Source: Isohypsibius dastychi
Lineage: Eukaryota; Tardigrada; Eutardigrada; Parachela; Isohypsibiidae
Direction: 5' to 3'
Assembly (NCBI GenBank): GCA_034696485.1
Contig: JAQIWT010000243.1
Span: 1-26,192, forward strand
DNA: 26,192 nt
The position numbers and the translations under genes are program-made. Below, piece after piece: positions 11,718-26,192 of the stretch (position 1 is the stretch's first letter; the number at the start of each line of letters is the position of its first letter). Under the pieces are notes generated by a model. That model had not been told where the DNA came from and searched no databases. It was given only the letters and a program-made list of their open reading frames with translations.

Positions 11718-12128
11718 GATTGCAACGGAGAGGTAGCTGGATGAATCGAAAACTTTTTGGTGTGGGAGATTTTGGCACAACAAATCTCTGATGCGAAACG
11801 AATTTGGGTTGCCAGTAAACTGCCACGAAAAGCAAAATGGCAACGAGGAAATGGAAAAAGGAGGTGGAGCGATGAATCATACAGGATTCCGACCAGTCGG
11901 GTCTTATAGTATGAATCATCTCAATTGATTGACTACTTGTGTGTGCGCTGATTGTTCTTTTATCTCACATCTACTTCTGGTTACATGTTACCCGCTGTCT
12001 GCTGGTCAGTCGAAAAGAAAACGTTTTGGATTTGGAAACTGAATTCCGAAATTCTGATCCCAACCTATTTATTCTTGTCTTCTGGGACGCAACTTGTAGC
12101 CTAGTCAACTCGGTGTTCGCCGAATACA
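11718..12128. promoter_or_regulatory. Shared divergent promoter region of SR-protein and SPT3-like genes
   Basis: About 410 bp separate the two opposite start codons, so it must hold the 5' UTRs and promoters of both genes. No TATA box or clear element was recognised. The assignment rests on gene orientation only. Confidence 0.45.
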
Positions 12129-13070
12129 ATGCTTCCTGTGATTAGAAAGATCGTTTACGCTGACAGTGGAATTCGTCTTCAGAATGTGCCATCTTCTCAG
12201 GAACAAAAATCCGCCGCTGAACTTGTTCGTGATATCGTAATTCTGGAGCTCAGAGGATGTGTTGCTCAACTGGAACAACGAAAGATCGCAGAAACAACGG
12301 AACTTGCAAGAAAAGCGCTGTTCGACTTGCGAAGAATTCTCGAATATCTCGCTCCTAATGAACGACAGCTTCAACGATTTGTTCGCCATTTGAATTTCCG
12401 AGATGTTTTTCGTGGAGAAGAAATTCAAAACGGGCTACAGAGCGCAGCGGTCGTAGACAAAAAATTCAAGAAACCCATGGATGTTGTGCCATCTTTGCTG
12501 AGCCTCGGTTGGACAATGGAGAAGATCGCCGAATTCACATCTCGACTGGAAGATCCAGTGAAATTAGCCAGGAGGATCCGTGCTGATAAGTTCACTCAGA
12601 AGATGAATTCGACGACATATTCCACTTATGCTGAAGCGAAAACTACCGGGAAATTCTCCAGAGTGCTCGTTGAAACGAAACTGCTAAAGCCCGCGCAAGC
12701 CACCGGAAGTGGTCCTGTTATCGCCGAACCCAAGAAAGTATCACCACTTGATGTGCTGCTTGGATCTCTAGGAGTCAAAAAGTCCCAAGTCGATCCTTTC
12801 GTCGAAGATGTTTTTGCGTATATGGCTGCGGAAGTAATCCATTTAGTAGTTGATATGTGCCTAATTTATAAAAAGCGTGGACCGTCGTTCCTTCGTGACC
12901 ATCTGTTTTCAACAACTGCCACTCCGGAGCGAGAAACGTTGGTATTCCAGTGTTTAAGTGAGGAATTCGACTCGGTCATATCTCCGGAGGATATAACGGA
13001 AATTACTCGAATTTTGCATGACGGGAATAATTCAGCCTTACCTTCTGCTTCAATTCTTCGCCTGCTGTGA
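12129..13070 (+). CDS. SPT3-like histone-fold protein (SAGA subunit type), single exon
   Basis: 313 aa in one uninterrupted frame. The N-terminal third contains AELVRDIVILELRGCVAQLE and a following RRILEYLAPNERQLQRFVRH plus NFRDVF, which fit the SPT3/TAF13-type histone fold ending in a helix that contacts its partner. The middle has MNSTTYSTYAEAKTTGKF, similar in position and pattern to the SPT3 motif around 'YxxFSECRQASFTxRK..KF'. The C-terminal part (about 215-300), with FVEDVFAYMAAEVIHLVVDM and VISPEDITEITR, fits the second SPT3 histone fold. Length matches human SUPT3H (about 317 aa). In SAGA, SPT3 helps deliver TBP to promoters. The similarity is by pattern, not strong identity; a divergent TAF11/TAF13-type protein is the alternative. 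It is unusual here in having no introns. Its 3' end converges with the junctophilin 3' end, 236 bp away. Confidence 0.72.
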   Translation: MLPVIRKIVYADSGIRLQNVPSSQEQKSAAELVRDIVILELRGCVAQLEQRKIAETTELARKALFDLRRILEYLAPNERQLQRFVRHLNFRDVFRGEEIQNGLQSAAVVDKKFKKPMDVVPSLLSLGWTMEKIAEFTSRLEDPVKLARRIRADKFTQKMNSTTYSTYAEAKTTGKFSRVLVETKLLKPAQATGSGPVIAEPKKVSPLDVLLGSLGVKKSQVDPFVEDVFAYMAAEVIHLVVDMCLIYKKRGPSFLRDHLFSTTATPERETLVFQCLSEEFDSVISPEDITEITRILHDGNNSALPSASILRLL

Positions 13071-13306
13071 TATTTGCACAAATCTTCCATCGTGCGTTTT
13101 CTCTTTGTTGTACGCCAAAGTATGTTAATTCAAGTCTTAGATTGATTTCGGCATTTCTTCCTGTTAATCACAGGCAGTATCTGACCGGTAAAATGGCAAA
13201 GCTCGCGAAATAATTTAGCGATGATGGAAAAAACACTTCTGATCCAAAAAAAGGTTCTGATGAAAAGGGAGGGAAGACGAGTTGGTTCGAAAAACAAATA
13301 AGTGGT

Positions 13307-19002
<5,696 letters not shown>

Positions 19003-19860
19003 CTAACCGGATTCGAAGCGGCAAACCGTCACTGAGCATGGAAAGAATATGCCACACTGCAACAAATGCAATGGTTTCTAACTTACGGGATCTTTGTGCT
19101 CTTCGTATATTTCACTCATGCTTGCGCTAAAAAACAACGAACAGTTATCATTGTAATTGTGACAGACGGCTCAAGATAAAGATGATTTCGTCACTGAAAT
19201 CACTATTAAGCGCAATGAGCGCACTAAAAAAACTGCTACACTATGCAGTCGCACTACAGTATTGTGCAGCTCATCAGGTTGATCTGCCAATTTGATAACA
19301 AACCTGCTCTGCGGAAGAACTTTTCCAACAAAGAGGAATATAGCTTTTTCAGCCGGAAGTTGTATTCTTTGACGGATTATCCACATGAACTGAGCAATGG
19401 AAATATCGCTTGGAACGAGAAATTTACGCTTGTCGATTTCCTGTATATTGCTTCCGGGAGCCTTTTCGACAATTACCTGCCAAAACACTCATGTAACAAA
19501 AGATTTGAATCGGAAACGGAATAGATTTGATCTCATCTCCCATCGAACATACCCACCAAAGTTATCATAATGCAACAAAACGTTTCCATCAAAACAAATA
19601 TCAAAACAGCAAGAATACTCAACTCACTGGAATTCTGTCGGGATATTTGGATCGAATTTTTTCGCTTTCCTTCTTTCGATCGACTAAAGAGAAAAACATA
19701 CATGTCACTGAATAACGAACAGAGATGGAATGGCGAAATGTTAATAACGAACCAAACGGATGAAGCTCTTTGAATTTCCACTTCATTCTTCCTGTCGAAA
19801 GATTCGACTGGAATAACTTTAATTAATCCTGGTTACAATCCACGGAATCTTCTCCGGATG
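19003..19860 (-). CDS. Atg8/GABARAP (LGG-type) family gene; ends unresolved, possibly decayed
   Basis: Atg8 proteins are ubiquitin-like and are conjugated to phosphatidylethanolamine on autophagosomes through a C-terminal glycine. Two exons are textbook: 19304-19476 (VIVEKAPGS, then [35 protein letters not shown]) and 19087-19126 ([14 protein letters not shown]). They join in phase and align without gaps to yeast Atg8 and GABARAP. The [11 protein letters not shown] and PAEKAIF strings point to the GABARAP/LGG-1 side. Upstream, 19837-19860 reads HPEKIPWI before a GTAACC donor and fits the expected 'YPDRIP' position, but an in-frame stop lies just before it. Downstream, splicing a 30-nt intron gives exon 19003-19056, ending CRFESG and a stop. 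The adjacent frame instead reads VAYSFHAQ and stops, which looks more like Atg8 but lacks the glycine. A pseudogene, a divergent paralogue and a missed exon are all possible. Confidence 0.6.
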
Positions 19861-21005
19861 ATCCGATCACAAGAACGAGCAGATGATAAGTTGGTCACCA
19901 GTTGGTTCGGAATCGTCGTTCTTTGTTGAAGTGAGCGATATTCCTTTCTTGTGTCCGTCCTGAGTTTCACCAAATAATCCGCAAGAGCACAACCAAAGCT
20001 GTCTTCTTACTGCGGAATTTCGAGGCACTGATTATCACACGATCATTACATGCAATGACTCAAAGCCATTGTTTACCCAACGCAAAAGAAAAACCACATG
20101 AGTCAGTTTTCATTTCCATTTCCACCATGTGGATTCGCAGGCGCTGGCGGGCGTTGTCTTGAGACTCAGAATGGCCACCTGGCAATTTGTCTGTTTTTTT
20201 AGTTTAACGCGCTACCTAGCGCTATAGGAATCCGCATCGTAACATATAAAAATATTAGTGAACTTCAAACAAACAATAAATTTTCCGCCTCTGAAAAATG
20301 TGACAACTGAAAGAAGAGATAAATTTATACACCTGACCTGCGCCGCCTGCAGTTCGGAATTCTGGGGGGTTTCGAGGTCACATCGTCACCACACCACCCG
20401 CAATATCGCTCGTTCTTCTCGTTCGTTTCCGCTCATCCAGTTCATTGATCAAGCGGAGAGCCCAGGAGCTATCGCATATTTGAACACTTTCTGTGAGAAG
20501 TTTACATATTCAAAACAAAAATCTGTTGCTCCAGAGCAAAGAAATTATATGGAGATTTGGGGAGAATGATACATGTTCCATCCTGTTACGTTATAATGGC
20601 ATTCCCAGCTGCTTGAGGACTGGATGTGCATGTCGTTTTGTTCTTCCATTATTTTTTGGACTTTTCCTTTACGGTAAGGGAAACTTGAGCCTATCAAAGC
20701 TGAAGTGCGTTTTCTGCAATTCAGCATAATCCAGATATTTCTTATTTCTGATTTGCATGCATCGGTTATTGTTCGCGCCATTTTCCTTCCATTTCTTGAT
20801 GGTGTCGAAATTTTGGGATATCCATTGTTGACATATGTTTTTCCAGATTTCTCCTGCTACTCATTGCACTTCCTGATCGGATTCTAGTCATCCTCATGCA
20901 CTGATTAAGTCTGGTTGTTTTCGAAATAACGACGGGGTTTATATGTTGATCCGAGGAATCAAGCGGATGGTTTGACGATCGCATTTTGTTATCGAGCTTC
21001 AGGCA
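19861..21005. other. Intergenic stretch, no clear gene
   Basis: Separates the Atg8-like remnant from the zinc-knuckle gene. A trace AHFNKERR in one minus-strand frame (about 19913-19936) resembles the Atg8 N-terminal 'SFEKRR' motif but is out of frame with the rest. The remainder shows only chance frames. It should include the promoter of the zinc-knuckle gene. Confidence 0.45.
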
Positions 21006-22797
21006 ATGTCTTCCCAGTCCTCGAGCGGGGATGATTATACCATAACCAAGGTATTGAATTGGACACGTGGACTGGAGACATTTGAGCGCTTGGATCTGGT
21101 TTATCTTCTGGTGCACAGTCTGTTTCCGACGGAATTACGGTACATGCATGGAATCATCGATGGACTTGTGAAAAGAGATGAAGCACTTTTCGCCAGTTCT
21201 GTTCATCAAGCCAATGATTTCGTTCGTCTTTCAAATTTCTATGAAGGCCATGATCCCCACGCTGTGATAGCAAGTGATGGACTACGTCGCCAGTTTATTG
21301 TGGATTTGTCTGCCCTTCACCCGTTGAATTTCTATTGCGCGGAAATATTCTTCAACGTTTTGGCTGGAGCTGAAGTCAGTACATGGGAATTCAATAGTGC
21401 TAATATCAAGATCCTACGGGAATTAATACTGATAACCACTATGGTCGGTCGACATCCTGCTTTTCGTTTTGACTGTCGCCTTTGCATATGGAACAGCTCC
21501 CGGAAGTTGAGGAAAAAGCTAAAAGATCTGGAGGTTCGTTCGGTTCTTCATAATTTGAGATAGCATTGTTTGAATGTTTTCATTGATTTCAGATGTTTAT
21601 TCAGGAAGTAGAAGAGGAAGAATCGAGACGAATGCGTGATAATGTCGATAGCCCGGAAACGGATATTCACGTCGTGGAACCACGAAGTCTGGAATCCGAG
21701 GCCACGCTGACTGCATCGGGGTGAGAAATATCTTTCAACTCTCATCTGAGAGCTCAGTGTTTAAAGCTGATTCAACTTTTAGTTCGATGGTTAGGGGCGA
21801 GCGGAATTTGAATGGATTTATTGAGCCCATTCTTCTACCTGCAGCGCCCGTTTCTTTCACACATCCGCCGCAGCACCCCGCGCCAGTATTAGCACCTGTC
21901 AGAATACCAACCAAGGTCACATCTCACCAGAATTCCTCTGTACCCATGAGACCAAAGACGGTAAGCGATACCAGAGCGCCTGAGGGGCGGAAGCAAATGG
22001 ATCCGAATTTCCAACAAACCGGAAGTGCTCAACCGCGCCGTGCCAGCTCGGTGGAACACTGTGATTATACCCCTTCTCGCAGTTCCACGAAAGATAAACC
22101 GGTTGCTGAACCTGATCAAGTGAAAGGAAAGCGTAATTTCAACACTCAATACTCCGATCCATCTACTCCGAACTCGATAAGGCCGCAGTCCAGAGGGGAA
22201 GCCGCTTCCCGCCAGCCGGAACCGCAATCTCCCGCCAACAGCGAACCTAGTCACCCTGATACAAACAGTTCTGGTTATGGTTCTGGGTTCAGTCCGGGAG
22301 TCATTCTGAGCCAAGAGACTCCCAACGCACTCAGGTCACCCCAGGTTGCTGCACGGGGCCGTGGTAATAATATAACGGGCGCATTTCCACACAGCTACAA
22401 ATATGCTCCGAACGGCGTTCTCAGTAATCCAGCTGTTTTTGGCCCTCATCCGGATCTACAAAACCACCAGAAGAATATCAGTTGCTGCAACTGTGGCCAG
22501 AAAGATCACCTCAGAGTAAACTGCCCAAATAAGAAACCGTTATCGACGCAAGATACAGGTAAAAATATTTTTTTGGTATTGCCAGATATCTGGCTTCCAA
22601 AATTGTTTTGGTCAACGTTGTGTTTTGCTAGTATAACCTACTGCCTCAAAACTTTTTTTTAACGATTTCCGATCTCCCAGATTTTTTCACCAGTTTTTTT
22701 GGTAATTGCAGAAAATTATTGCACGTTGAAACGGGATGCGAAACAATATCCTCAGAAGGGACGGCCTCCTCCTGGACGACCTCCCGGCTCAAATTAA
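21006..22797 (+). CDS. ZCCHC14/ZCCHC2-like zinc-knuckle protein, complete, 4 exons
   Basis: Exons 21006-21533, 21593-21720, 21783-22558, 22712-22797; phases close, 505 aa. The N-terminal 150 residues (VLNWTRGLETFERLDLVYLL, LFPTELRYMHGIIDGLVKRD, VDLSALHP and, near the end, GRHPAFRFDCRL) match the helical N-terminal domain of vertebrate ZCCHC14 and ZCCHC2 in order and spacing. The middle (about 220-450) is a disordered Pro/Ser/Gln-rich region. Near the C-terminus lies one CCHC zinc knuckle (about 453-466; C-x2-C-x4-H-x4-C within CCNCGQKDHLRVNC), followed by a basic Pro-rich tail (KGRPPPGRPPGSN). ZCCHC14 works with TENT4 poly(A) polymerases; nematode GLS-1 with GLD-4 is described as a comparable pair. 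A role in mRNA tail regulation is therefore a family-based inference. No SAM domain like that of ZCCHC14 was recognised. Confidence 0.8.
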
Positions 22798-23158
22798 ATA
22801 GGCCTCCTCCAGATTTCATATCCCCGCAGCATCGAGATGACGTCTTTCGGTTTATAACCTTCACAAGTCCCGTATCTGTTCAGAGACGACCGCCCAGGTT
22901 CCTTTGATCGTTTGTTTCTATGTTAATCTCGAAATGTTTTATTTACTTGTTTGTCCTTTTGGAGAATTGGGGAAGGGATGTGGTTTTTAGCTTTCTGTAT
23001 ACGATGATGAGCAGATGAGTTTTTCTACAGAATGTTCGACAGTTCGATATTGTCTTGTAACAGGCTCGAACCTTCTTTGACAGCGACTAGAAAGTTTTTG
23101 TTTCTTTATTTCATGTACCATAGATCATGACAGAAAAAATATTGTGACGTGAAACTCT
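22798..23158. other. Convergent 3' intergenic region
   Basis: Holds the 3' UTRs of the zinc-knuckle gene and NOB1, which point at each other. T-rich; no gene seen. Confidence 0.5.
23105..23110 (-). terminator. Candidate polyadenylation signal for NOB1
   Basis: AATAAA on the minus strand about 50 nt downstream of the NOB1 stop codon, a usual distance for a short invertebrate 3' UTR. Confidence 0.45.
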
Positions 23159-25314
23159 TCATTTCTTCGGCCTTTTCGCAGCGTTGGGATTGCGAGCCAT
23201 CCAGCTCTGCATTTTTGTATGAGGTGCATCTCCGCGTTGTCCCAAAAGCGAAGCTCTGCTTGTCAGATCGGTCATCAAGAAAGGTGAATCTCTCGCAGCG
23301 TAATCCGGGTCAAATACGTTGAGTTTTTGAAGAGACTTTTTGCTGGATTTGAAATGCGGCTGCGGTTGGTCTTCACAAAGAATGGGATTCACCGCGTGTT
23401 TTCCGCCCTTTGGTAACGGCAGTGAAAACTGAAAGACATTAAATACGAATATAACTTCCGGTCAGAATAAAAAATACAAAATGCAGAATTAATTCTACCT
23501 TGGTTCCGCGAATGTTCACCGGTCTCCTAGTCGAAATATGATATTTCTGATTCCCATTCTTGTCCGTAGTTACGCAGACACGTTTCAATGTGGAATTGCC
23601 GCAAGACGGACAAAACTTCTTTTCCATGTTGTGTGTAACTCTGCAAAAGAAATAACCATCTAATACCACACTTCACTTCCGCTCCAAGTCAATTATTACT
23701 TGAAACATGCGAAACAACGAAGAACGTATGTACGCAGCGATTTAATGAGCATTCCATCAGCGGATATAACATGGAGGCCCATTTGCATCATCACATTCTG
23801 AAACATTAAAACAATTAACGTGGCAATCCAAATCGTAACGCATCAGAAGCCATACCTGCATCGAGAAATCAGTTGTCAGACAAGCAACACGAAAACCCGT
23901 CTTCGGCGGTTCCTGATTAACACCCATCTGCTTGTAAACTTCCTTGATATTTTTGGGGGTAATCCAGCCTTCATCATCGTCCTCAGCAGCAGACTCTGGT
24001 TTTTCTGCTACCTGAGCGTCTCCATCATCACTCGACAAATCATCCTCGCTGCTACCATCGGTCAACCGAAGGCTGTCCAATCCGATGGAGACTGCTACGT
24101 CTTCCGACGGCGATATTTCCAGATGCGTCGGAATCAGACTGACATCATTAGCTTCATTTTCGGGTAAGGGAGGAAGATCTGAATTGTTCGATGATTCGTC
24201 TTTATCAACGGAAGTAATGGCCTCTTCGGGAACTAATGTTTCATCCTGGAAAAATTAATTCAATTGTGGTACTAAATACGCTAGATACCAGATACAACTA
24301 GGAACATACTAGTAGAAGTCGTTTCTCTAATATATAAAAGAATACTAACAGAGAAGTCAGATTATGCTCACAAATCAGTGAATGAAGTTGTACGCACCTT
24401 CGGTATAAAGAATCCAGGTAGGCTTGCTTGCCGCATTTCATTTCCGCTGGAAGTGTCATGGGGATTGTGTACAATCGTCTATAACAATTACATCAATCAT
24501 TATAGTGCGATCAAGATTAGGATCAGGAATACGAAAGCCAGCTAGAAACATCATGTCGTGCAGTTTTAAAGCCCGTCTTGGCGATGACCAAGGAAAGGTA
24601 GTTATAACCCACATTTTTCTAGTGCATCTTCATCAACGAAAGGATAACACTATCCCTCACAAAGACAAGTGCACAACCGAGAGCTCATTTCATTCCCAAA
24701 AAAACTGAACAAGATGGATAACAGACTTACCCTGGCTTTCCGGGGATCAACTCGTATGTGACTTAAACCTCCTTCCACTTCTTGTTCCAGCATGAGAGTA
24801 AGCGCCATTACTCTCACGTCGGTGGCGGACAAACTCGGGTAATCTCCAGTCTTTTTTGCAAAATCAGACACTGTAAACAAACAAATGCATCAGAAAACCG
24901 ACGACAGCGCCCAAAACCTGCGCGTGAAACAACAATGAAACCACGACCAACTACTGCAAAAAAAATTGTAAAAGAACTCAACATTCCTTCACCTCGTTTT
25001 ATCAGCTCAGGAGACGGTTCTTTGAACTGGATCTCGTATGGAAGAACAGCTAAACGTTCCTTGGTGGCCCGATCTTTGATTTCAGCAACAACGTCCGGCA
25101 GACTATAAATAAGAGTTCCAAGAGCCTACACGATGCAAACACGTTGGTTTAACGATGAATAATAATTCAATTAAAGGAAAAAATACAACTTCTCTTTCAC
25201 TTTCACAAAAATCCACAGTACCTGGAGTTCCACGTGCTTGATGAATCCACCGGAATCCACGACTAGATGTTCGATCTTTGGTGAGGATTTCCGAACGAAA
25301 GGATCCATTTTCAT
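23159..25314 (-). CDS. NOB1: NOB1 endonuclease (18S rRNA 3'-end maturation), complete, 8 exons
   Basis: Cleaves 20S/18S-E pre-rRNA at site D in late 40S precursors. Exons: 25222-25314, 24993-25125, 24731-24870, 24398-24478, 23856-24245, 23700-23797, 23499-23640, 23159-23428; phases close, 448 aa. The PIN domain (about 12-115) shows the acidic residues in HLVVDSGGFI, VVAEIKD and GDYPSLSATDVRV. An acidic linker (SSEDDLSSDDGD) precedes the family motif EGWITPKNIKE and RVACLTTDFSMQN. The zinc ribbon spans exons 6-7 (RCFACFK then KFCPSCGNSTLK; CxxC...CxxC). The tail has NVFDPDYAARDSPF and RNPNAAKRPKK, matching the human C-terminus. The start is the first of two ATGs (MKMDPFVRKS); the second, two codons on, is also possible. 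The symbol follows the human/yeast name; C. elegans nob-1 is an unrelated Hox gene. It shares a 95-bp divergent promoter with the gene to its right. Confidence 0.96.
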
Positions 25315-25409
25315 TGAACTAGTAAAATCAGAACGAGAAAACTGGCTCAAAAACCGAAACCACTGGAATTTCAGCCGATGAAAGAATTCAGTACGAAGAC
25401 CCAGGAAAA
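25315..25409. promoter_or_regulatory. Very short bidirectional promoter between NOB1 and the unidentified gene
   Basis: Only about 95 bp separate the NOB1 ATG from the proposed ATG of the plus-strand gene. If the plus-strand gene starts further right, the spacer is up to about 190 bp. Inferred from orientation alone. Confidence 0.45.
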
Positions 25410-25809
25410 ATGAGGCTTGCGCAACATAGGGGTCATAACAATTCAGGGGGCGGAACGAATGAACGAGACAAATTGGCCTCCGCCGTGGCGGGCGCGTATC
25501 AACATGCTGAATTCGTTCCTATCCGAAAATTATGGACTGATGCAGGGATTTGAAAAGTAGTTCTCCAGATATTTCAGTTCCATAAGTGTGACAGAATTCC
25601 GACTTCGAGTCGTTCAAACATCGAAGGCGCAACGCGAGAAGCAGAAGCCAGCAGCGACTGCTGACGATTTTGATGCGTGTTACTTTATCCATTTCGACAA
25701 ATTCTGTTTTGAGAAGGATCGTGTGATTCCGGAATCTGTGGTACAAAATCTTCCACCGTTGCATCATGAGATGACATATTGCGTACAAGATCTCTTCCAT
25801 TTGTCCTGA
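25410..25809 (+). CDS. Small unidentified gene upstream of TAF12
   Basis: Not recognised. The best model has exon 25410-25495 (MRLAQHRGHNNSGG...), an 82-nt intron from GTATCA to ATTTCAG, and exon 25578-25809, giving about 105 aa; the phase closes. The second exon is the convincing part: a charged stretch (EFRLRVVQTSKAQREKQKP), then FDACYFIHFDKFCFEKDRV and ESVVQNLPPLHHEM, ending CVQDLFHLS. An alternative first exon begins at ATG 25504 (MLNSFLSENYGLMQGFEK) in the same frame as exon 2 but is separated from it by an in-frame TAG at 25558. Its stop (25807-25809) lies 39 nt before the TAF12 ATG, so the two may share a transcript. No signal peptide or membrane segment is visible. It could also be a 5' part of the TAF12 transcript. 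Confidence 0.45.
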
Positions 25810-25848
25810 GCGAGCGGCATTCGAAGACGGAGCTATCTGGAAGAGAAA

Positions 25849-26192
25849 ATGTCCTTTCCAAATTCTTTCTCTTCGTCTTCCCCGATGAATGCACAATCTT
25901 CTCCTCCTGTTCCAACTGCTTCAGCTTCAATATCCGCGACTTCTAGCTCAGGGACACCGGCAGGGCCTGCTCCAGCGTATTCATCTTCGAAGTCAGAACC
26001 TCACCCGCTGTTATCTAAGGATCGGATTGAGCAGCTGGCAAAAACAGTGGATCCCAATCTGAAATTGGAGGATGACGTCCAAGAGTTCCTGCAGTTGTAC
26101 GCTGGCGAGTTGGTTGATGAATTGGCAGGAATGTCTGCCAAACTTGCGCGTGCCAGAAAAAGCAAGACACTGGAGATACAGGACGTCAGATT
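25849..26192 (+). CDS. taf-12: TAF12, histone-fold subunit of TFIID/SAGA, 3' end beyond window
   Basis: 114 complete codons to the right edge. An N-terminal Ser/Pro/Ala-rich segment (about 1-52) is followed by the TAF12 histone fold: LLSKDRIEQLAKTVDPN, then DDVQEFLQLYAGELVDEL and AKLARARKSKTLEIQDV. This aligns throughout with the human TAF12 helices, where the equivalent of RKSKTLEIQDV is RKSSTLEVKDV. The fold pairs with TAF4 in TFIID and with an ADA1-type partner in SAGA. The last helix and C-terminus are cut off. The ATG is the first in the frame after the upstream stop. No trans-splice acceptor is evident in the 39-nt spacer, so the start may sit in a dicistronic message. Confidence 0.9.
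   Translation, partial: MSFPNSFSSSSPMNAQSSPPVPTASASISATSSSGTPAGPAPAYSSSKSEPHPLLSKDRIEQLAKTVDPNLKLEDDVQEFLQLYAGELVDELAGMSAKLARARKSKTLEIQDVR

Overview
The window comes from an animal with a compact, intron-rich genome. Genes are split into many short exons by GT-AG introns, mostly about 45-90 nt, many ending in TTTTCAG-like acceptors. The gene set is metazoan: a receptor-tyrosine-kinase-type phospholipase C gamma, a junctophilin and an SF2/ASF splicing factor. A nematode is the most natural guess from intron size and from similarity to PLC-3, RSP-3, JPH-1 and LGG-type proteins. The acceptors are more varied (TTTTAG, CTAG, GTAG, AAAG) than in Caenorhabditis, so this is inference only. No bacterial or viral gene, RNA gene or CRISPR array was seen.

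Layout, left to right. 1-1246 (-): 5' part of a second PLC (delta-like PH plus EF-hand region), running off the left edge, with one exon join that does not keep frame. 1247-2880: no gene seen. 2881-8427 (-): complete PLC-gamma, 26 exons, about 1278 aa. 8428-10319: no gene supported. 10320-11717 (-): SR splicing factor of the SF2/ASF (rsp-3) type, 7 exons, 295 aa. 12129-13070 (+): single-exon SPT3-like histone-fold protein, 313 aa, divergent from the SR gene and convergent with the next one. 13307-17312 (-): complete junctophilin, 9 exons, 912 aa. 19003-19860 (-): Atg8/GABARAP-family gene with two textbook exons but unresolved N- and C-termini. 21006-22797 (+): ZCCHC14/ZCCHC2-like zinc-knuckle protein, 4 exons, 505 aa. 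23159-25314 (-): complete NOB1, 8 exons, 448 aa. 25410-25809 (+): small unidentified gene, divergent from NOB1. 25849-26192 (+): TAF12 histone-fold protein, cut by the right edge, starting 39 nt after the previous stop in the same frame.

There is no single pathway. The themes are membrane and Ca2+ signalling (two PLCs on one strand, junctophilin), RNA and ribosome biogenesis (SR protein, zinc-knuckle protein, NOB1) and the general transcription/SAGA machinery (SPT3-like, TAF12). Exon models were built by hand from splice-site consensus, codon phase and recalled family similarity. Phases close for PLC-gamma, junctophilin, SR protein, zinc-knuckle protein and NOB1, so those models are strong. 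The left-edge PLC, the Atg8 gene and the small gene before TAF12 are uncertain in the ways stated.
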